64,000 nt of DNA from Dyella sp. OK004 (lineage in GTDB: Bacteria; Pseudomonadota; Gammaproteobacteria; Xanthomonadales; Rhodanobacteraceae). Both the position numbers and the translations under genes were made by a program. Positions 1-7,792 of the stretch are shown here, one piece after another. Where the stretch lies: positions 73,132 to 137,131 of the forward strand of contig NZ_FOZI01000001.1 in NCBI RefSeq assembly GCF_900114495.1. The letters are read 5' to 3'. Under the pieces are notes generated by a model that made no database searches, had not been told where the DNA came from, and worked only from the letters and a program-made list of their open reading frames with translations. Positions within the stretch are counted from its first letter, which is position 1, and the number at the start of each line of letters is the position of its first letter.

Positions 1-115
1 GCAGGGGAGGGTTGGGGAGGGGTGGGTACTTGAGAAAGCGCTGCGGGCAAGGCAATCGCAAGAGCGTTACCCCCTCCCAGCCTCCCCCTGCAGGCAGGGG
101 GAGGAGCTAACAGCT
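1..115. repeat. Dispersed GC-rich inverted-repeat element, type B (cut by window edge)
   Basis: Two arms resembling each other in inverse orientation: a left arm with GCAGGGGAGGG followed by GTACTTGAG, and a right arm with CCCCCTCCC followed by CCCCCTGCAGGCAGGGGG. The same element recurs at about 7491-7611, 13064-13186, 21191-21332 and 25267-25386, always between genes. It can fold into a long hairpin. It is a non-coding repeat; ORFs read across it are artefacts. Confidence 0.75.
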
Positions 116-129
116 CGCAACCACGTGCT

Positions 130-1269
130 CTAGCCTTCACGGTACGGCCCCATCAGATCGGGATCGATATCCGGCGACGGCGGAATCGGCGGCGCAGCGT
201 CGTGCGCAACGGCCTGACGCAGCTGAAACACATAGGCCAGCACCTGCGCCACCGCGATATACAGAGACGCCGGAATCTCGCGCCCCAGTTCCGTGGTGGC
301 ATACAGCGCACGTGCCAGCGGCGGCGCCTCCACCATCGGAATGCGATGACTGCCGGCCACCTGGCGGATCTGCATCGCCAACACGTCCACACCCTTGGCG
401 ATCACGCGCGGCGCGCGCATGCGGCCGTCGTCGTACTTCAGCGCTACCGCGAAGTGGGTGGGGTTGGTCACCACCACGTCTGCCTTGGGCAACTCCTGCA
501 TCATGCGGCGGCGCGCCAGCTGGTGCTGCACCTGACGGATGCGCCCCTTGAGCTCGGGGTTACCCTCGTTCTCCTTCATCTCGTCGCGCACTTCCTGCTT
601 GCTCATGCGCAACTTCTTGGCGTAATCGAAACGCTGGTACAGCGCATCGATACCGCCGATCAGCGCCAGCATGGTGCCGAACAACAAGGCCGCACGCCCG
701 AGCAGCGACAACGCATGCGTGATCCCCGACACCACCGTGCCGCGCCCCGTGGCCTGCATGGCGTCCTGCGAATGCCACAACACCCACGCCAGGGCGGAAC
801 CAATGAACAGCAGCTTCAGCAACGACTTCGCCAGCTCCACCAGTCCGCGCAACGCAAAGATGCGCCCGAAACCGGCGATCGGATCAAGCCGGTCGAACTT
901 CGGCTCCAACGCCTGCCCACTGAAACTCAAACCACCGAGCAAGACCGGCGCGGCGAAAGTCGCCAGCAGCGTCGCCACCGCCACCGGCGTAAACAGCAAC
1001 AGCGCCTCACGCAAGGCCGCGCCCAGCACACGCGCAGGCAACTCGCCCGAGAACAAAGCCTCGCGCCCGTAGCCCAGACTCATCGCGTAGATCTTGTGCG
1101 CATGCAGATATGCCCGCTCGCCGCCACTCATCAAGGCGGCGACACCCGCCAGCACCACCATCGCGCCGGAGAGATCACGCGAGCGCGGGACATCACCCTT
1201 CTCCCGCGCTTCGCGCAGCTTTTTTTCTGAAGGTTGTTCGGTGCGTTCCTGATCGTCATGCTCGGACAT
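130..1269 (-). CDS. flhB: Flagellar type III export protein FlhB
   Basis: Inner-membrane component of the flagellar export gate that switches substrate class from hook to filament. The 379-residue product has the expected length. It opens with the charged N-terminus typical of FlhB (EQPSEKKLREAREKG), then four hydrophobic segments, then the cytoplasmic autocleavage motif NPTH in VVVTNPTHFAVALKYD near residue 267. It is the last gene of the minus-strand fliL-to-flhB run, 4 bp after the fliR stop. The switching event depends on FliK, whose gene lies at the far end of this window instead of adjacent. Identification is secure. Confidence 0.97.
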   Translation of the reverse strand: MSEHDDQERTEQPSEKKLREAREKGDVPRSRDLSGAMVVLAGVAALMSGGERAYLHAHKIYAMSLGYGREALFSGELPARVLGAALREALLLFTPVAVATLLATFAAPVLLGGLSFSGQALEPKFDRLDPIAGFGRIFALRGLVELAKSLLKLLFIGSALAWVLWHSQDAMQATGRGTVVSGITHALSLLGRAALLFGTMLALIGGIDALYQRFDYAKKLRMSKQEVRDEMKENEGNPELKGRIRQVQHQLARRRMMQELPKADVVVTNPTHFAVALKYDDGRMRAPRVIAKGVDVLAMQIRQVAGSHRIPMVEAPPLARALYATTELGREIPASLYIAVAQVLAYVFQLRQAVAHDAAPPIPPSPDIDPDLMGPYREG

Positions 1270-1273
1270 CGCC

Positions 1274-2044
1274 CTAGCCTCCGACCAGTTCGTGCATCAA
1301 CGACCACGCCGAATCCTGCAACGACGCAAATGCACCGGGCAGGCTGCGCAAAGCCAGCCACAGGGCGATAAAGCCCAGACAGATCGTGATCGGGAAACCC
1401 ACCGCGAACAGATTCATCGACGGCGCCGCGCGGCTGATCGCCGCAAAGCCCATATTCACCACCAGCAACGCCGTCATCGCCGGCAACGCCACCCGCACCG
1501 CGCCTGAGAACAACTGCGAGCCGAACGCCACCACCGCATGCAGGCCATTCGAAGTGATCGCATCCGCACCCGGCGGCAGGCTGGTGAAGCTGTCCGCCAG
1601 CAGCGCGATCAAACGCAAATGTCCATCCATCGCCAGGAACAACAGCGTCACCAGCAACAGATAAAACTGATTCAGTACCGGCGAACTGCCACCACCCTGC
1701 GGATTCACCACTTCGGCAAAGCCGAGACTCATGCTCTGCGCCACCAACTGCCCGCCGAACGCCACCGCCTCAAACGTCAGCCGCAACACAAAACCCACCG
1801 CCGCGCCGATCAACACCTGCCCCGCCATCGTGGCGACACCATCCGCCGTCATCGGATCGATCCGCGCCGGCGCCAGCGGCGCCAATACCATCGTCAACAA
1901 CAGAATCAACGCCACCCGGATCCGCGCCGGCAACACCGACGCCCCAAACACCGGCGCCATCAAAAACAACCCAGCCACCCGCCCCGTGGCCCACATCAAG
2001 CCACCAAGCCACACCGGCAACTGCGCCAGATCCACGCTCGTCAC
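1274..2044 (-). CDS. fliR: Flagellar export apparatus protein FliR
   Basis: Multi-span inner-membrane protein of the export gate with FliP and FliQ. About 256 residues, the normal family length, with several long hydrophobic helices (WATGRVAGLFLMAPVFGA; ARIRVALILLLTMVLAPL). The start chosen is a GTG at 2044, because its GTGA overlaps the fliQ stop and the protein then begins at MTSVDLAQLPVWLGG, the usual N-terminus. A longer upstream reading only translates fliQ sequence in another frame. Part of the fliL-flhB transcription unit. Confidence 0.95.
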   Translation of the reverse strand: MTSVDLAQLPVWLGGLMWATGRVAGLFLMAPVFGASVLPARIRVALILLLTMVLAPLAPARIDPMTADGVATMAGQVLIGAAVGFVLRLTFEAVAFGGQLVAQSMSLGFAEVVNPQGGGSSPVLNQFYLLLVTLLFLAMDGHLRLIALLADSFTSLPPGADAITSNGLHAVVAFGSQLFSGAVRVALPAMTALLVVNMGFAAISRAAPSMNLFAVGFPITICLGFIALWLALRSLPGAFASLQDSAWSLMHELVGG

Positions 2045-2310
2045 CGCACAGCCCCCGGCAACCCCTCGATCAAATGCCGCGTGAACTGCACCAGCGTGCG
2101 CAACATCCACGGCCCGGTGATCAACGCCACCAACGCCATCGCGATCAGCTTCGGGATGAAGCTGAGCGTCATTTCATTGATCTGCGTGGCGGCCTGGATC
2201 ACACCGATCAACAGACCGACGGCCAGCGCGGTGAGCAACAGCGGAGCGGCTACGAGCATCGCGACGTAAAGCGCGTGCTGGCCGAATTCGATGACGGATT
2301 CAGGCGTCAT
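2041..2310 (-). CDS. fliQ: Flagellar export apparatus protein FliQ
   Basis: Small two-helix inner-membrane subunit of the flagellar export gate. From the ATG at 2310 (MTPESVIEFGQHAL) the product is 89 residues, the standard FliQ length. It carries the two transmembrane helices separated by the conserved IQAATQINEMTLSFIPK loop. It overlaps fliR by 4 bp, indicating translational coupling. Unusually it is separated from fliP by 465 bp of repeats, whereas fliP and fliQ normally touch or overlap. Confidence 0.95.
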   Translation of the reverse strand: MTPESVIEFGQHALYVAMLVAAPLLLTALAVGLLIGVIQAATQINEMTLSFIPKLIAMALVALITGPWMLRTLVQFTRHLIEGLPGAVR

Positions 2311-2775
2311 GGCGACACCGACGAGAAAGGTTGCCAAAGAGAGGGGGGGAAAGCACGGCGATGCGAAGCGAGCCCGTAACGGGTCCCCTGTGGAGCGGTG
2401 AGGGTTGGACGATCAGGCCCCGTAGGGGGCGCAGGCAGGGATGCCTGCGCCTTTTCGACAGGACATGGATGTCCTGTCGAAAAGCCCGGCCGACCCTCAC
2501 GGACCCGCAGGCGTAGCCGGAGGGCGCGCAAGAGGGGTGCCTTTTCTTTTGGTTACTTTTCTTTGGGCAAGCAAAGAAAAGTGACTCGGACCGCGGCAGC
2601 GGTACGAAAGCCCGCGGCAGGCGAGCCAAGGCACGCAGACGCGACAACCGCGCGATAACGCCACTGGATTCCGGCCTGCGCCGGAATGACGAAGTAGGAA
2701 ATGGCGAACCGAGCACCCACCCCTCACCCCGGCCCTCTCCCCGGAGGGGAGAGGGAGAAAGAGCGCGTGGCGCCA
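2311..2775. repeat. Repeat-filled spacer between fliP and fliQ
   Basis: No gene is supported here; all frames are translations of dispersed repeats. Recognisable parts are a perfect hairpin at 2451-2484, a segment at about 2540-2610 (CTTTTCTTTTGGTTACTTTT then CGGACCGCGGCAGCGG) that recurs near 25143-25190 and 25513-25605, a GATTCCGGCCTGCGCCGGAAT palindrome near 2668, and a CCTCACCCCGGCCCTCTCC hairpin near 2725-2760. Several repeat families have collected at one point inside an otherwise compact operon. Confidence 0.7.
2451..2484. repeat. Perfect 16-bp hairpin in the fliP-fliQ spacer
   Basis: CTTTTCGACAGGACAT (2451-2466), two spacer bases, then its exact reverse complement ATGTCCTGTCGAAAAG (2469-2484). 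The near-zero loop makes this a cruciform-type palindrome. It could act as a processing or partial termination site inside the operon, or simply be the core of a mobile repeat. Confidence 0.75.
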
Positions 2776-3522
2776 TCATGAGTAAAAACTCCCCGCCAAC
2801 GTCCCCAACAAAAGCGCCCACCCATCCACCAACACAAACAACATAATCTTGAACGGCAACGAGATGATCATCGGCGACACCATCATCATGCCCATCGACA
2901 TCAACACACTCGCCACCACCAGATCGATAATCAGAAAGGGAATGAACAACAAAAACCCCATCTGAAACGCCGTCTTCAACTCGCTGGTGACAAACGCCGG
3001 CATCGCCACCCGGAACGGCACCGAACTTTTGTCGGCATACGGCTGCTCATTCGCCAACTTGGTAAACAACTGCAGATCCGCATCGCGCGTCTGATCCAGC
3101 ATGAAATGCTTGAACGGCGCTGCCGCCGCCGGAATCGCCTGCTCCACCGTCAGCTGGCCGTCCATGTACGGCTTCACGCCATCCTGATAAGCGTGGTTGA
3201 GCACCGGCGTCATCACGAACAACGTGAGAAAAAGCGCCAGCCCCAGCAGCACCTGATTCGGCGGCGTGGACTGCGTACCCAGCGCCTGTCGCAGAAAACC
3301 CAGCACGATGATGATGCGCGTGAACGAGGTCATCATCAGCAGGATCGCCGGCAACAGCGTCAGCACCGTCATCAGTGCCAGCAGCTGCAGGGACAAGGTC
3401 CAGCTCTGCCCGCCACCCGCGGCGTTCTGCACATTCAACACCGGAATGCCGGCCGGCTCCGCCAGCGCCGCGAACGGCGTCAGCAGCAACGCAGGAAGGA
3501 TCAGCGCACGCAGCCACTTCAT
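2776..3522 (-). CDS. fliP: Flagellar export gate protein FliP
   Basis: Core protein of the FliP5-FliQ4-FliR1 export gate. About 248 residues from the ATG at 3522 (MKWLRALILPALLL), beginning with a cleavable signal peptide as is normal for FliP. The family segments LLMMTSFTRIIIVLGFLRQALG and SVLMSMGMMMVSP are present, with four hydrophobic helices. The chosen start overlaps the fliO stop as ATGA; an in-frame codon five residues earlier is less likely. Confidence 0.96.
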   Translation of the reverse strand: MKWLRALILPALLLTPFAALAEPAGIPVLNVQNAAGGGQSWTLSLQLLALMTVLTLLPAILLMMTSFTRIIIVLGFLRQALGTQSTPPNQVLLGLALFLTLFVMTPVLNHAYQDGVKPYMDGQLTVEQAIPAAAAPFKHFMLDQTRDADLQLFTKLANEQPYADKSSVPFRVAMPAFVTSELKTAFQMGFLLFIPFLIIDLVVASVLMSMGMMMVSPMIISLPFKIMLFVLVDGWALLLGTLAGSFYS

Positions 3523-3887
3523 GATTTGCGCTTCCACAAACCGAGCACGTCGGCGAACGACGGAGCCGGCGCCGCAGGCGGCACATCGGCCGGCGCGGGC
3601 GCCACGCCTTCATACACATGCAAGGTGCGCATGCCGCCCGGCCCCACGCCAAGCAACAAGCGCTTGCCATCGGCATCCACCAGCAGCACGCGCTCGCGCG
3701 CACCGACCGCAAAGGATTCGACGCAGCGAATGCGCCGGCCACCCGGCTGCGTACGCGCCTGCAGGCGGCGACTGAGCCAGCCGGCAGCGAAGATCAGCAG
3801 GATGATGCCGGCCAAGCTCAACACTACGCGCAGTAATTCCGCGCCCACGCTGACATCGGCGACCGGCAAGGCGGCGGCGAGCATCAT
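3519..3887 (-). CDS. fliO: Flagellar biosynthesis protein FliO
   Basis: Single-span membrane protein that helps assemble FliP. About 122 residues with one N-terminal transmembrane helix (LSLAGIILLIFAAGWLSRRL), then a small globular domain with the FliO-like segment IRCVESFAVGARERVLLVDADGKRLLLGV. It lies between fliN and fliP and overlaps fliP by 4 bp. The start is uncertain: GTG, GTG, ATG and ATG codons follow each other at 3893-3884, and an ATG is preferred 5-8 nt after the GAGG in the fliN terminus. Confidence 0.9.
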   Translation of the reverse strand: MMLAAALPVADVSVGAELLRVVLSLAGIILLIFAAGWLSRRLQARTQPGGRRIRCVESFAVGARERVLLVDADGKRLLLGVGPGGMRTLHVYEGVAPAPADVPPAAPAPSFADVLGLWKRKS

Positions 3888-3894
3888 CACCACC

Positions 3895-4245
3895 TCAACG
3901 CAGCTTGCGCACGCGCTCGGCGGGGCTGATCACGTCGGTCAGGCGGATGCCGAACTTCTCGTTGATCACCACCACTTCGCCGTGCGCAACGAGAGTGCCG
4001 TTGACGAACACATCCAGCGGTTCACCGGCTGCGCGGTCCAGCTCCACCACTGAGCCCTGGTTGAGCTGCAGCAGGTTGCGGATGCTGATGCGTGTGCGGC
4101 CCACTTCCATCGCCAGCGTCACCGGCACGTCGAGGATCAGGTCGAGATTGACGTCGCCGCCCTCGCCCGCCACGCCGAGCATGGTTTCGTATTCGGGGCG
4201 GCCGGCGGGATCAAGCAGTGTGGCGGAATCGTTGGTGGTGCTCAT
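3895..4245 (-). CDS. fliN: Flagellar motor switch protein FliN
   Basis: C-ring component controlling rotation direction and export. 116 residues; the SpoA/FliN domain fills the C-terminal part, with LDLILDVPVTLAMEVGRTRISIRNLLQL and LVAHGEVVVINEKFGIRLTDVISPAERVRKL as clear family signatures. The start at 4245 overlaps the fliM stop as ATGA. Neighbours fliM and fliO match the conserved flagellar order. Confidence 0.97.
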   Translation of the reverse strand: MSTTNDSATLLDPAGRPEYETMLGVAGEGGDVNLDLILDVPVTLAMEVGRTRISIRNLLQLNQGSVVELDRAAGEPLDVFVNGTLVAHGEVVVINEKFGIRLTDVISPAERVRKLR

Positions 4246-5258
4246 GCGGAAGGGTTCCCGTTGGAGAAGTCGGCGGACGCGCGCACTTCGCGGCGGCCAG
4301 CCAAAGCTTGGAAGCGCACGGCCTTGTGGCCGCCGGATTTGCCGTGATGGCCGCGGAAGATCGGCACGTCCTCAGCGAACACCGTGCACAGTTCGGGCAG
4401 GTTCACCGGGATCACGTCACCGGGACGCAGGCGCAGGAAGTCGCCGATGTTCATGCTGGTTTCCAGCAACATGGTGCTGAGCTCGACTTCGGCATCCAGC
4501 ACTTCCTGATGCAGACTTTCCAGCCAGCGCTCGTCGCGCTCGACGCGGTCGCTCTGCACGCCGGCATCCAGCAACACGCGGATCGGCTCGACCATCGAAT
4601 ACGGCAGGGTCAAATGAATTTCGCCGCCACCGCCATCCAGTTCCACATGGAAGCGCGATACCACCACCGTCTCGGTGGGACTGACGATATTGGCGAACTG
4701 CGGATTGATCTCCGAATTGATGAATTCAAAGTTCAACGGCAGCACCGGCGCCCAAGCCTCCACCATCGCGACGAAGATCTCCGCCAACACGATCTGGATC
4801 ACACGCGATTCGGTTGGCGAGAAATCGCGACCTTCGATGCGCGCGTGGTAGCGGCCATCGCCGCCAAAAAAATTATCGATCACGGTGAAGACCAGGCGCG
4901 GCTCCATCACCATCAGCGCGGTGCCGCGCAGCGGCTTCACCCTTACCAGGTTCAGATTGCTCGGCACCGCCAGCCCGTGCACGTACTCGCTGAACTTCAT
5001 CATCTTCACGCCCAGCACCGAGACCTCGCAGGTCTTGCGCAGTACGCCGAAAACACCGGTGCGGAAGTAGCGCGCGAAGCGGTCGTTGACCATCTCCAGC
5101 GTCGGCAGGCGGCCGCGCACGATGCGGTCCTGCTGAGTGAAGTCGTAAGACAGCACCGCGTCTGTCGGCGGCGGCTCATCGCCACCGGTGGCCACCTCGC
5201 CACCGTTGACGCCATTGAGCAGCGCGTCGATTTCTTCCTGGGAGAGCAGCTCGCTCAC
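4242..5258 (-). CDS. fliM: Flagellar motor switch protein FliM
   Basis: C-ring protein that binds phospho-CheY and contacts FliG. 338 residues, usual length. The N-terminal CheY-binding motif is visible as LLSQEEIDALLNGV at residues 4-17, the middle domain carries the GGXG-type motif FFGGDGR near residue 153, and the C-terminal SpoA-like domain precedes the stop. Overlaps fliN by 4 bp and follows fliL after 7 bp. Confidence 0.97.
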   Translation of the reverse strand: MSELLSQEEIDALLNGVNGGEVATGGDEPPPTDAVLSYDFTQQDRIVRGRLPTLEMVNDRFARYFRTGVFGVLRKTCEVSVLGVKMMKFSEYVHGLAVPSNLNLVRVKPLRGTALMVMEPRLVFTVIDNFFGGDGRYHARIEGRDFSPTESRVIQIVLAEIFVAMVEAWAPVLPLNFEFINSEINPQFANIVSPTETVVVSRFHVELDGGGGEIHLTLPYSMVEPIRVLLDAGVQSDRVERDERWLESLHQEVLDAEVELSTMLLETSMNIGDFLRLRPGDVIPVNLPELCTVFAEDVPIFRGHHGKSGGHKAVRFQALAGRREVRASADFSNGNPSA

Positions 5259-5265
5259 GACACCC

Positions 5266-5781
5266 TCACTGCATCACAAAGCTGGTGAAATACAGCGCGT
5301 CCACACCGGGACGGCCGAGTTTGTCTTCCACAATCTTCTGCACCGCCGACAGCGCTTTCGACTGCAGCTTCTGCTTGCCCGTGGTATCGACCAGCGCGGT
5401 GTAGTCCTGGCTGGAGAACAGCATCACCAGCGCGTTGCGGATCACCGGATCGGCATCCTTCGCGGCCTGGATTGCGGCCGGGTCGTGCGCCATCAGGGTC
5501 ACGCCCACTTGCAGATAGCTGAGCGAATCCGCCTTCTGGAAATTCACCACGAAGGCTGGATCGAGCTGCAGATACAGCTCCGGCCCCTTCGGCTTGTCCG
5601 CACTCTTGGCGTCGGCCACATGTCCCGGCGTTGCCGCGCCATGACCACGCAGCGTGTACAAGGCATAGCCGCACACCGCCGATACCACCAGCAGCGCCAC
5701 CGCCAGAATTAAAACCACACTCCGCCCGCCACCTGCCTTCGTGGCGGGAACCTCGGCGGGAACTTGCTCAGCGTTCGACAT
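5266..5781 (-). CDS. fliL: Flagellar basal body-associated protein FliL
   Basis: Single-span inner-membrane protein that associates with the stator. 171 residues, with a short cytoplasmic segment, one membrane helix (SVVLILAVALLVVSAVCGYALY), and a periplasmic FliL domain including YLQLDPAFVVNFQ and the C-terminal YFTSFVMQ. First gene of the transcription unit, with an AGAGGT ribosome-binding site about 6 nt before the ATG. In related genomes fliK usually sits just upstream; here a ROK regulator occupies that place. Confidence 0.95.
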   Translation of the reverse strand: MSNAEQVPAEVPATKAGGGRSVVLILAVALLVVSAVCGYALYTLRGHGAATPGHVADAKSADKPKGPELYLQLDPAFVVNFQKADSLSYLQVGVTLMAHDPAAIQAAKDADPVIRNALVMLFSSQDYTALVDTTGKQKLQSKALSAVQKIVEDKLGRPGVDALYFTSFVMQ

Positions 5782-5810
5782 GCATGACCTCTAAAAGAAA
5801 ACGGATCCAT

Positions 5811-5840
5811 GCCCGGCAGCGATGCATCGCGGTGCCGGGC
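5811..5840 (-). promoter_or_regulatory. Stem-loop in the fliL 5' leader
   Basis: An inverted repeat with outer arms GCCCGGCA and TGCCGGGC encloses the self-complementary core GCGATGCATCGC. It lies between the predicted sigma-54 start point and the fliL ribosome-binding site, so it would form in the leader RNA. It may stabilise the transcript or modulate translation; the role is inferred. Confidence 0.6.
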
Positions 5841-5851
5841 CAAGGTCTAAA

Positions 5852-5867
5852 AGCAATCCGTGTGCCA
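5852..5867 (-). promoter_or_regulatory. Sigma-54 (RpoN) promoter of the fliL-flhB operon
   Basis: On the minus strand the sequence reads TGGCAC, five bases (ACGGA), TTGC, T, matching the consensus -24/-12 element (TGGCACG-N4-TTGCW) at all key positions with correct spacing. It lies about 70 bp upstream of the fliL ATG. Middle-class flagellar genes in Xanthomonadales and Pseudomonas are known to be driven by RpoN with FleQ. The rest of the 5782-6042 interval holds no gene. Confidence 0.85.
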
Positions 5868-6042
5868 TCTAGGGAAATGGCTTAGTGGTGCGGCTTGCGA
5901 CGGGCCGACGAGGAAGCGCGGCGTTTTATTGACGCGTGTCGGAGGGTTGTCGCGGCAATGCCACGGCGTCGGCATCGCCCTTCCCCGCATGAGGATCGGA
6001 AAATCATGTCGAAGACCAGCCTGCCTTCGCAGTTCGACGCTG

Positions 6043-7242
6043 TCAGGCTTTCAACAAGGCCTGATAGTCGGGGCTGAGTTCGGCAAGCACCACCAGCGCG
6101 GCCGCGCCAAGCGCCACGCAATCCGGTCCCGCCGTGCCCAGCTGGAGTCGCGCATGGGCGCGGTTCGCCCTGACGCTGACGGAGGGGAATAACGGCGGTG
6201 ACTGTTCGATCAGTCGCCCCAGGATGTCGTTGGAGAGGGTGCCGCCGATGAGTACGGTTTCCGGATCCAGCAGCGATTCCAGCACGCTAACCGCATGGCG
6301 AAGCGCAGGTACGGCTTCGGCCAGCCAGCGCTGAATGCCCGCGGTGTGTTTGCGGTCGGTCAGATCCAGATCGCTCAGGTTCTGATCGGCGCCAACACCC
6401 AAATGCTCCAGCAGGGATGCGCCGGAAACGTAGCGCTCCAGGCAGCCGCGCTTGCCGCAGTAGCAGGGCTTGCCGTTCGGCGTAACGATCACGTGGCCGA
6501 TTTCGCCGGCATTGCGCCAATGCCCGGAGTAGAGCCGGTTGTCGAGGTAGAACCCGGAACCGAGGCCGTGCCCGACGAACAGGTACGCGAAATCCCGCAT
6601 GCCACCGGCCACGCCATACAACCGCTCGCCCATCGCGGCAGCCGTCGCATCGTTCTCCATCAGCACGGGAAGCCCGGTTTTCTGGCGCAACACGGCGAGA
6701 CTCTGCTCGTCGTCCCAGCCGGGCATGCTGGTGGGGCCTACCGCGCTCATGCCTTCAACGCCAAAGGGGCCGGGCAGCGCAATGCCGATACCGAGCAATC
6801 GCTCAGCCGATACCTTGCGGCGAAACGCATCGATGCATTTCAGCAGCAGCGGCAAGGCCTCGGCAAAGGTCGGGTAGCTCACGGCGTGGACGCGCCGTCC
6901 GCGCGTGACTCCCTTCAAGTCCAGCAGTACCGCGACGATCTGATGCTGCTCGACGTGGAAGCCGATCGAGAAACCGCCGTCGGGGTTGATCGATAGCGGG
7001 ATGGGCGGCTGCCCTCGGGCGATCTTTTCGGGAGCGTGTGCCGACAGTTTCGATTCGGCGATCAACTCCGCGACGATGTTGGAGATGGTCTGCGCGGTGA
7101 GCGAGGTGAGCCGCGTCAGGTCCGCACGGGTCAGCCTGCCGGCTTGGCGGATGGCCTCCAGCACGACACGCCGATTGTGCAGCCGGGCATGTTCGAGGTT
7201 GGTCCCCGTGGTCGGCTTGTTGGACTTGGAAGACATCGGCAT
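6043..7242 (-). CDS. ROK-family transcriptional repressor, NagC/Mlc type
   Basis: Sugar-responsive DNA-binding regulator. The 399-residue product has an N-terminal winged helix-turn-helix (about residues 25-65, LTRADLTRLTSLTAQTISNIV) followed by a ROK sugar-binding domain. That domain carries GIGIALPGPF, the catalytic-like END (196-198), a glycine-rich GHGLGSGFYL and the zinc motif CYCGKRGCLE (260-269). It is divergent from the permease-kinase-receptor-GH20 locus that starts at 7793, with an AT-rich inverted repeat between them. By family analogy it should repress that locus and release DNA on binding GlcNAc or a phosphorylated amino sugar; the exact inducer is inferred. Confidence 0.88.
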   Translation of the reverse strand: MPMSSKSNKPTTGTNLEHARLHNRRVVLEAIRQAGRLTRADLTRLTSLTAQTISNIVAELIAESKLSAHAPEKIARGQPPIPLSINPDGGFSIGFHVEQHQIVAVLLDLKGVTRGRRVHAVSYPTFAEALPLLLKCIDAFRRKVSAERLLGIGIALPGPFGVEGMSAVGPTSMPGWDDEQSLAVLRQKTGLPVLMENDATAAAMGERLYGVAGGMRDFAYLFVGHGLGSGFYLDNRLYSGHWRNAGEIGHVIVTPNGKPCYCGKRGCLERYVSGASLLEHLGVGADQNLSDLDLTDRKHTAGIQRWLAEAVPALRHAVSVLESLLDPETVLIGGTLSNDILGRLIEQSPPLFPSVSVRANRAHARLQLGTAGPDCVALGAAALVVLAELSPDYQALLKA

Positions 7243-7490
7243 CGCTGGCGGTTCGCTATTTGAGGATAGTCAGACGCGGGATACGCGGCGCCATGCGGCG
7301 CCAGGCAAATCGCGGGTCAGTCGCCACGATGGGGCGGATGTTCGAGCCGGAAGGCGACTGGATTCTATATGCCGCCTTCAAGCGCCACCGCCGCCCCGCC
7401 TGGGCAATGACCTCATGCAACTCCAATGGACGATGCGTCGGAAACCCATCTGGCAACCTGATTGGTGGCGCGCCTCAGCTATGCGCTTTT

Positions 7491-7611
7491 CTCCTCCCCC
7501 TGCTAGCAGGGGGAGGTCGGGAGGGGGTGAGCTCTTGCGAAAACCTCTCATGGAAGCGCTTTCTCAAGTACTTCCCCCTCCCCAACCCTCCCCCGCAAGC
7601 GGGGGAGGGAG
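7491..7611. repeat. Dispersed inverted-repeat element, type B
   Basis: Two GC-rich arms in inverse orientation (CTCCCCCTGCTAGCAGGGGG... and ...CCCCCGCAAGCGGGGGAGGG) around a divergent centre containing TTTCTCAAGTACTT. Same family as the copies at 1-115 and 13064-13186. It sits in the 550-bp spacer between divergent genes, upstream of the operator candidate, and holds no gene. Confidence 0.75.
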
Positions 7612-7691
7612 TCAACCGCTCGCACTGCTGAGACTCAACACCAACTAGACCCCGGCGGCACCGCCCATGGCGAACACTACAACCTCACTCA

Positions 7692-7716
7692 ATTAATTTC
7701 TTCAACTTGAATTAAT
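7692..7716. promoter_or_regulatory. Candidate ROK-repressor operator
   Basis: AT-rich inverted repeat ATTAATT, 11 bases, AATTAAT in a GC-rich background. It lies 77 bp before the permease ATG and between the ROK regulator and its likely target operon. NagC/Mlc-type operators are AT-rich palindromes of similar size (TTATTT...AAATAA). Binding by the 6043-7242 product is inferred from position and symmetry. Confidence 0.5.
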
Positions 7717-7792
7717 AGAAAACTTGTGCTTTTCTTCGCTCAGCCAGCTCCTGCCCACCACCGTCACGCTGTTTCCGGAGATCGCCGAGAGC

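Noticed and set aside
202-1230. Long plus-strand reading frame opposite flhB
   Set aside because: Gln/Arg/His-rich shadow frame of a certain flagellar gene in high-GC DNA; no ribosome-binding site or fold.
1538-2269. Plus-strand frame opposite fliR/fliQ
   Set aside because: Antisense shadow with low-complexity basic composition.
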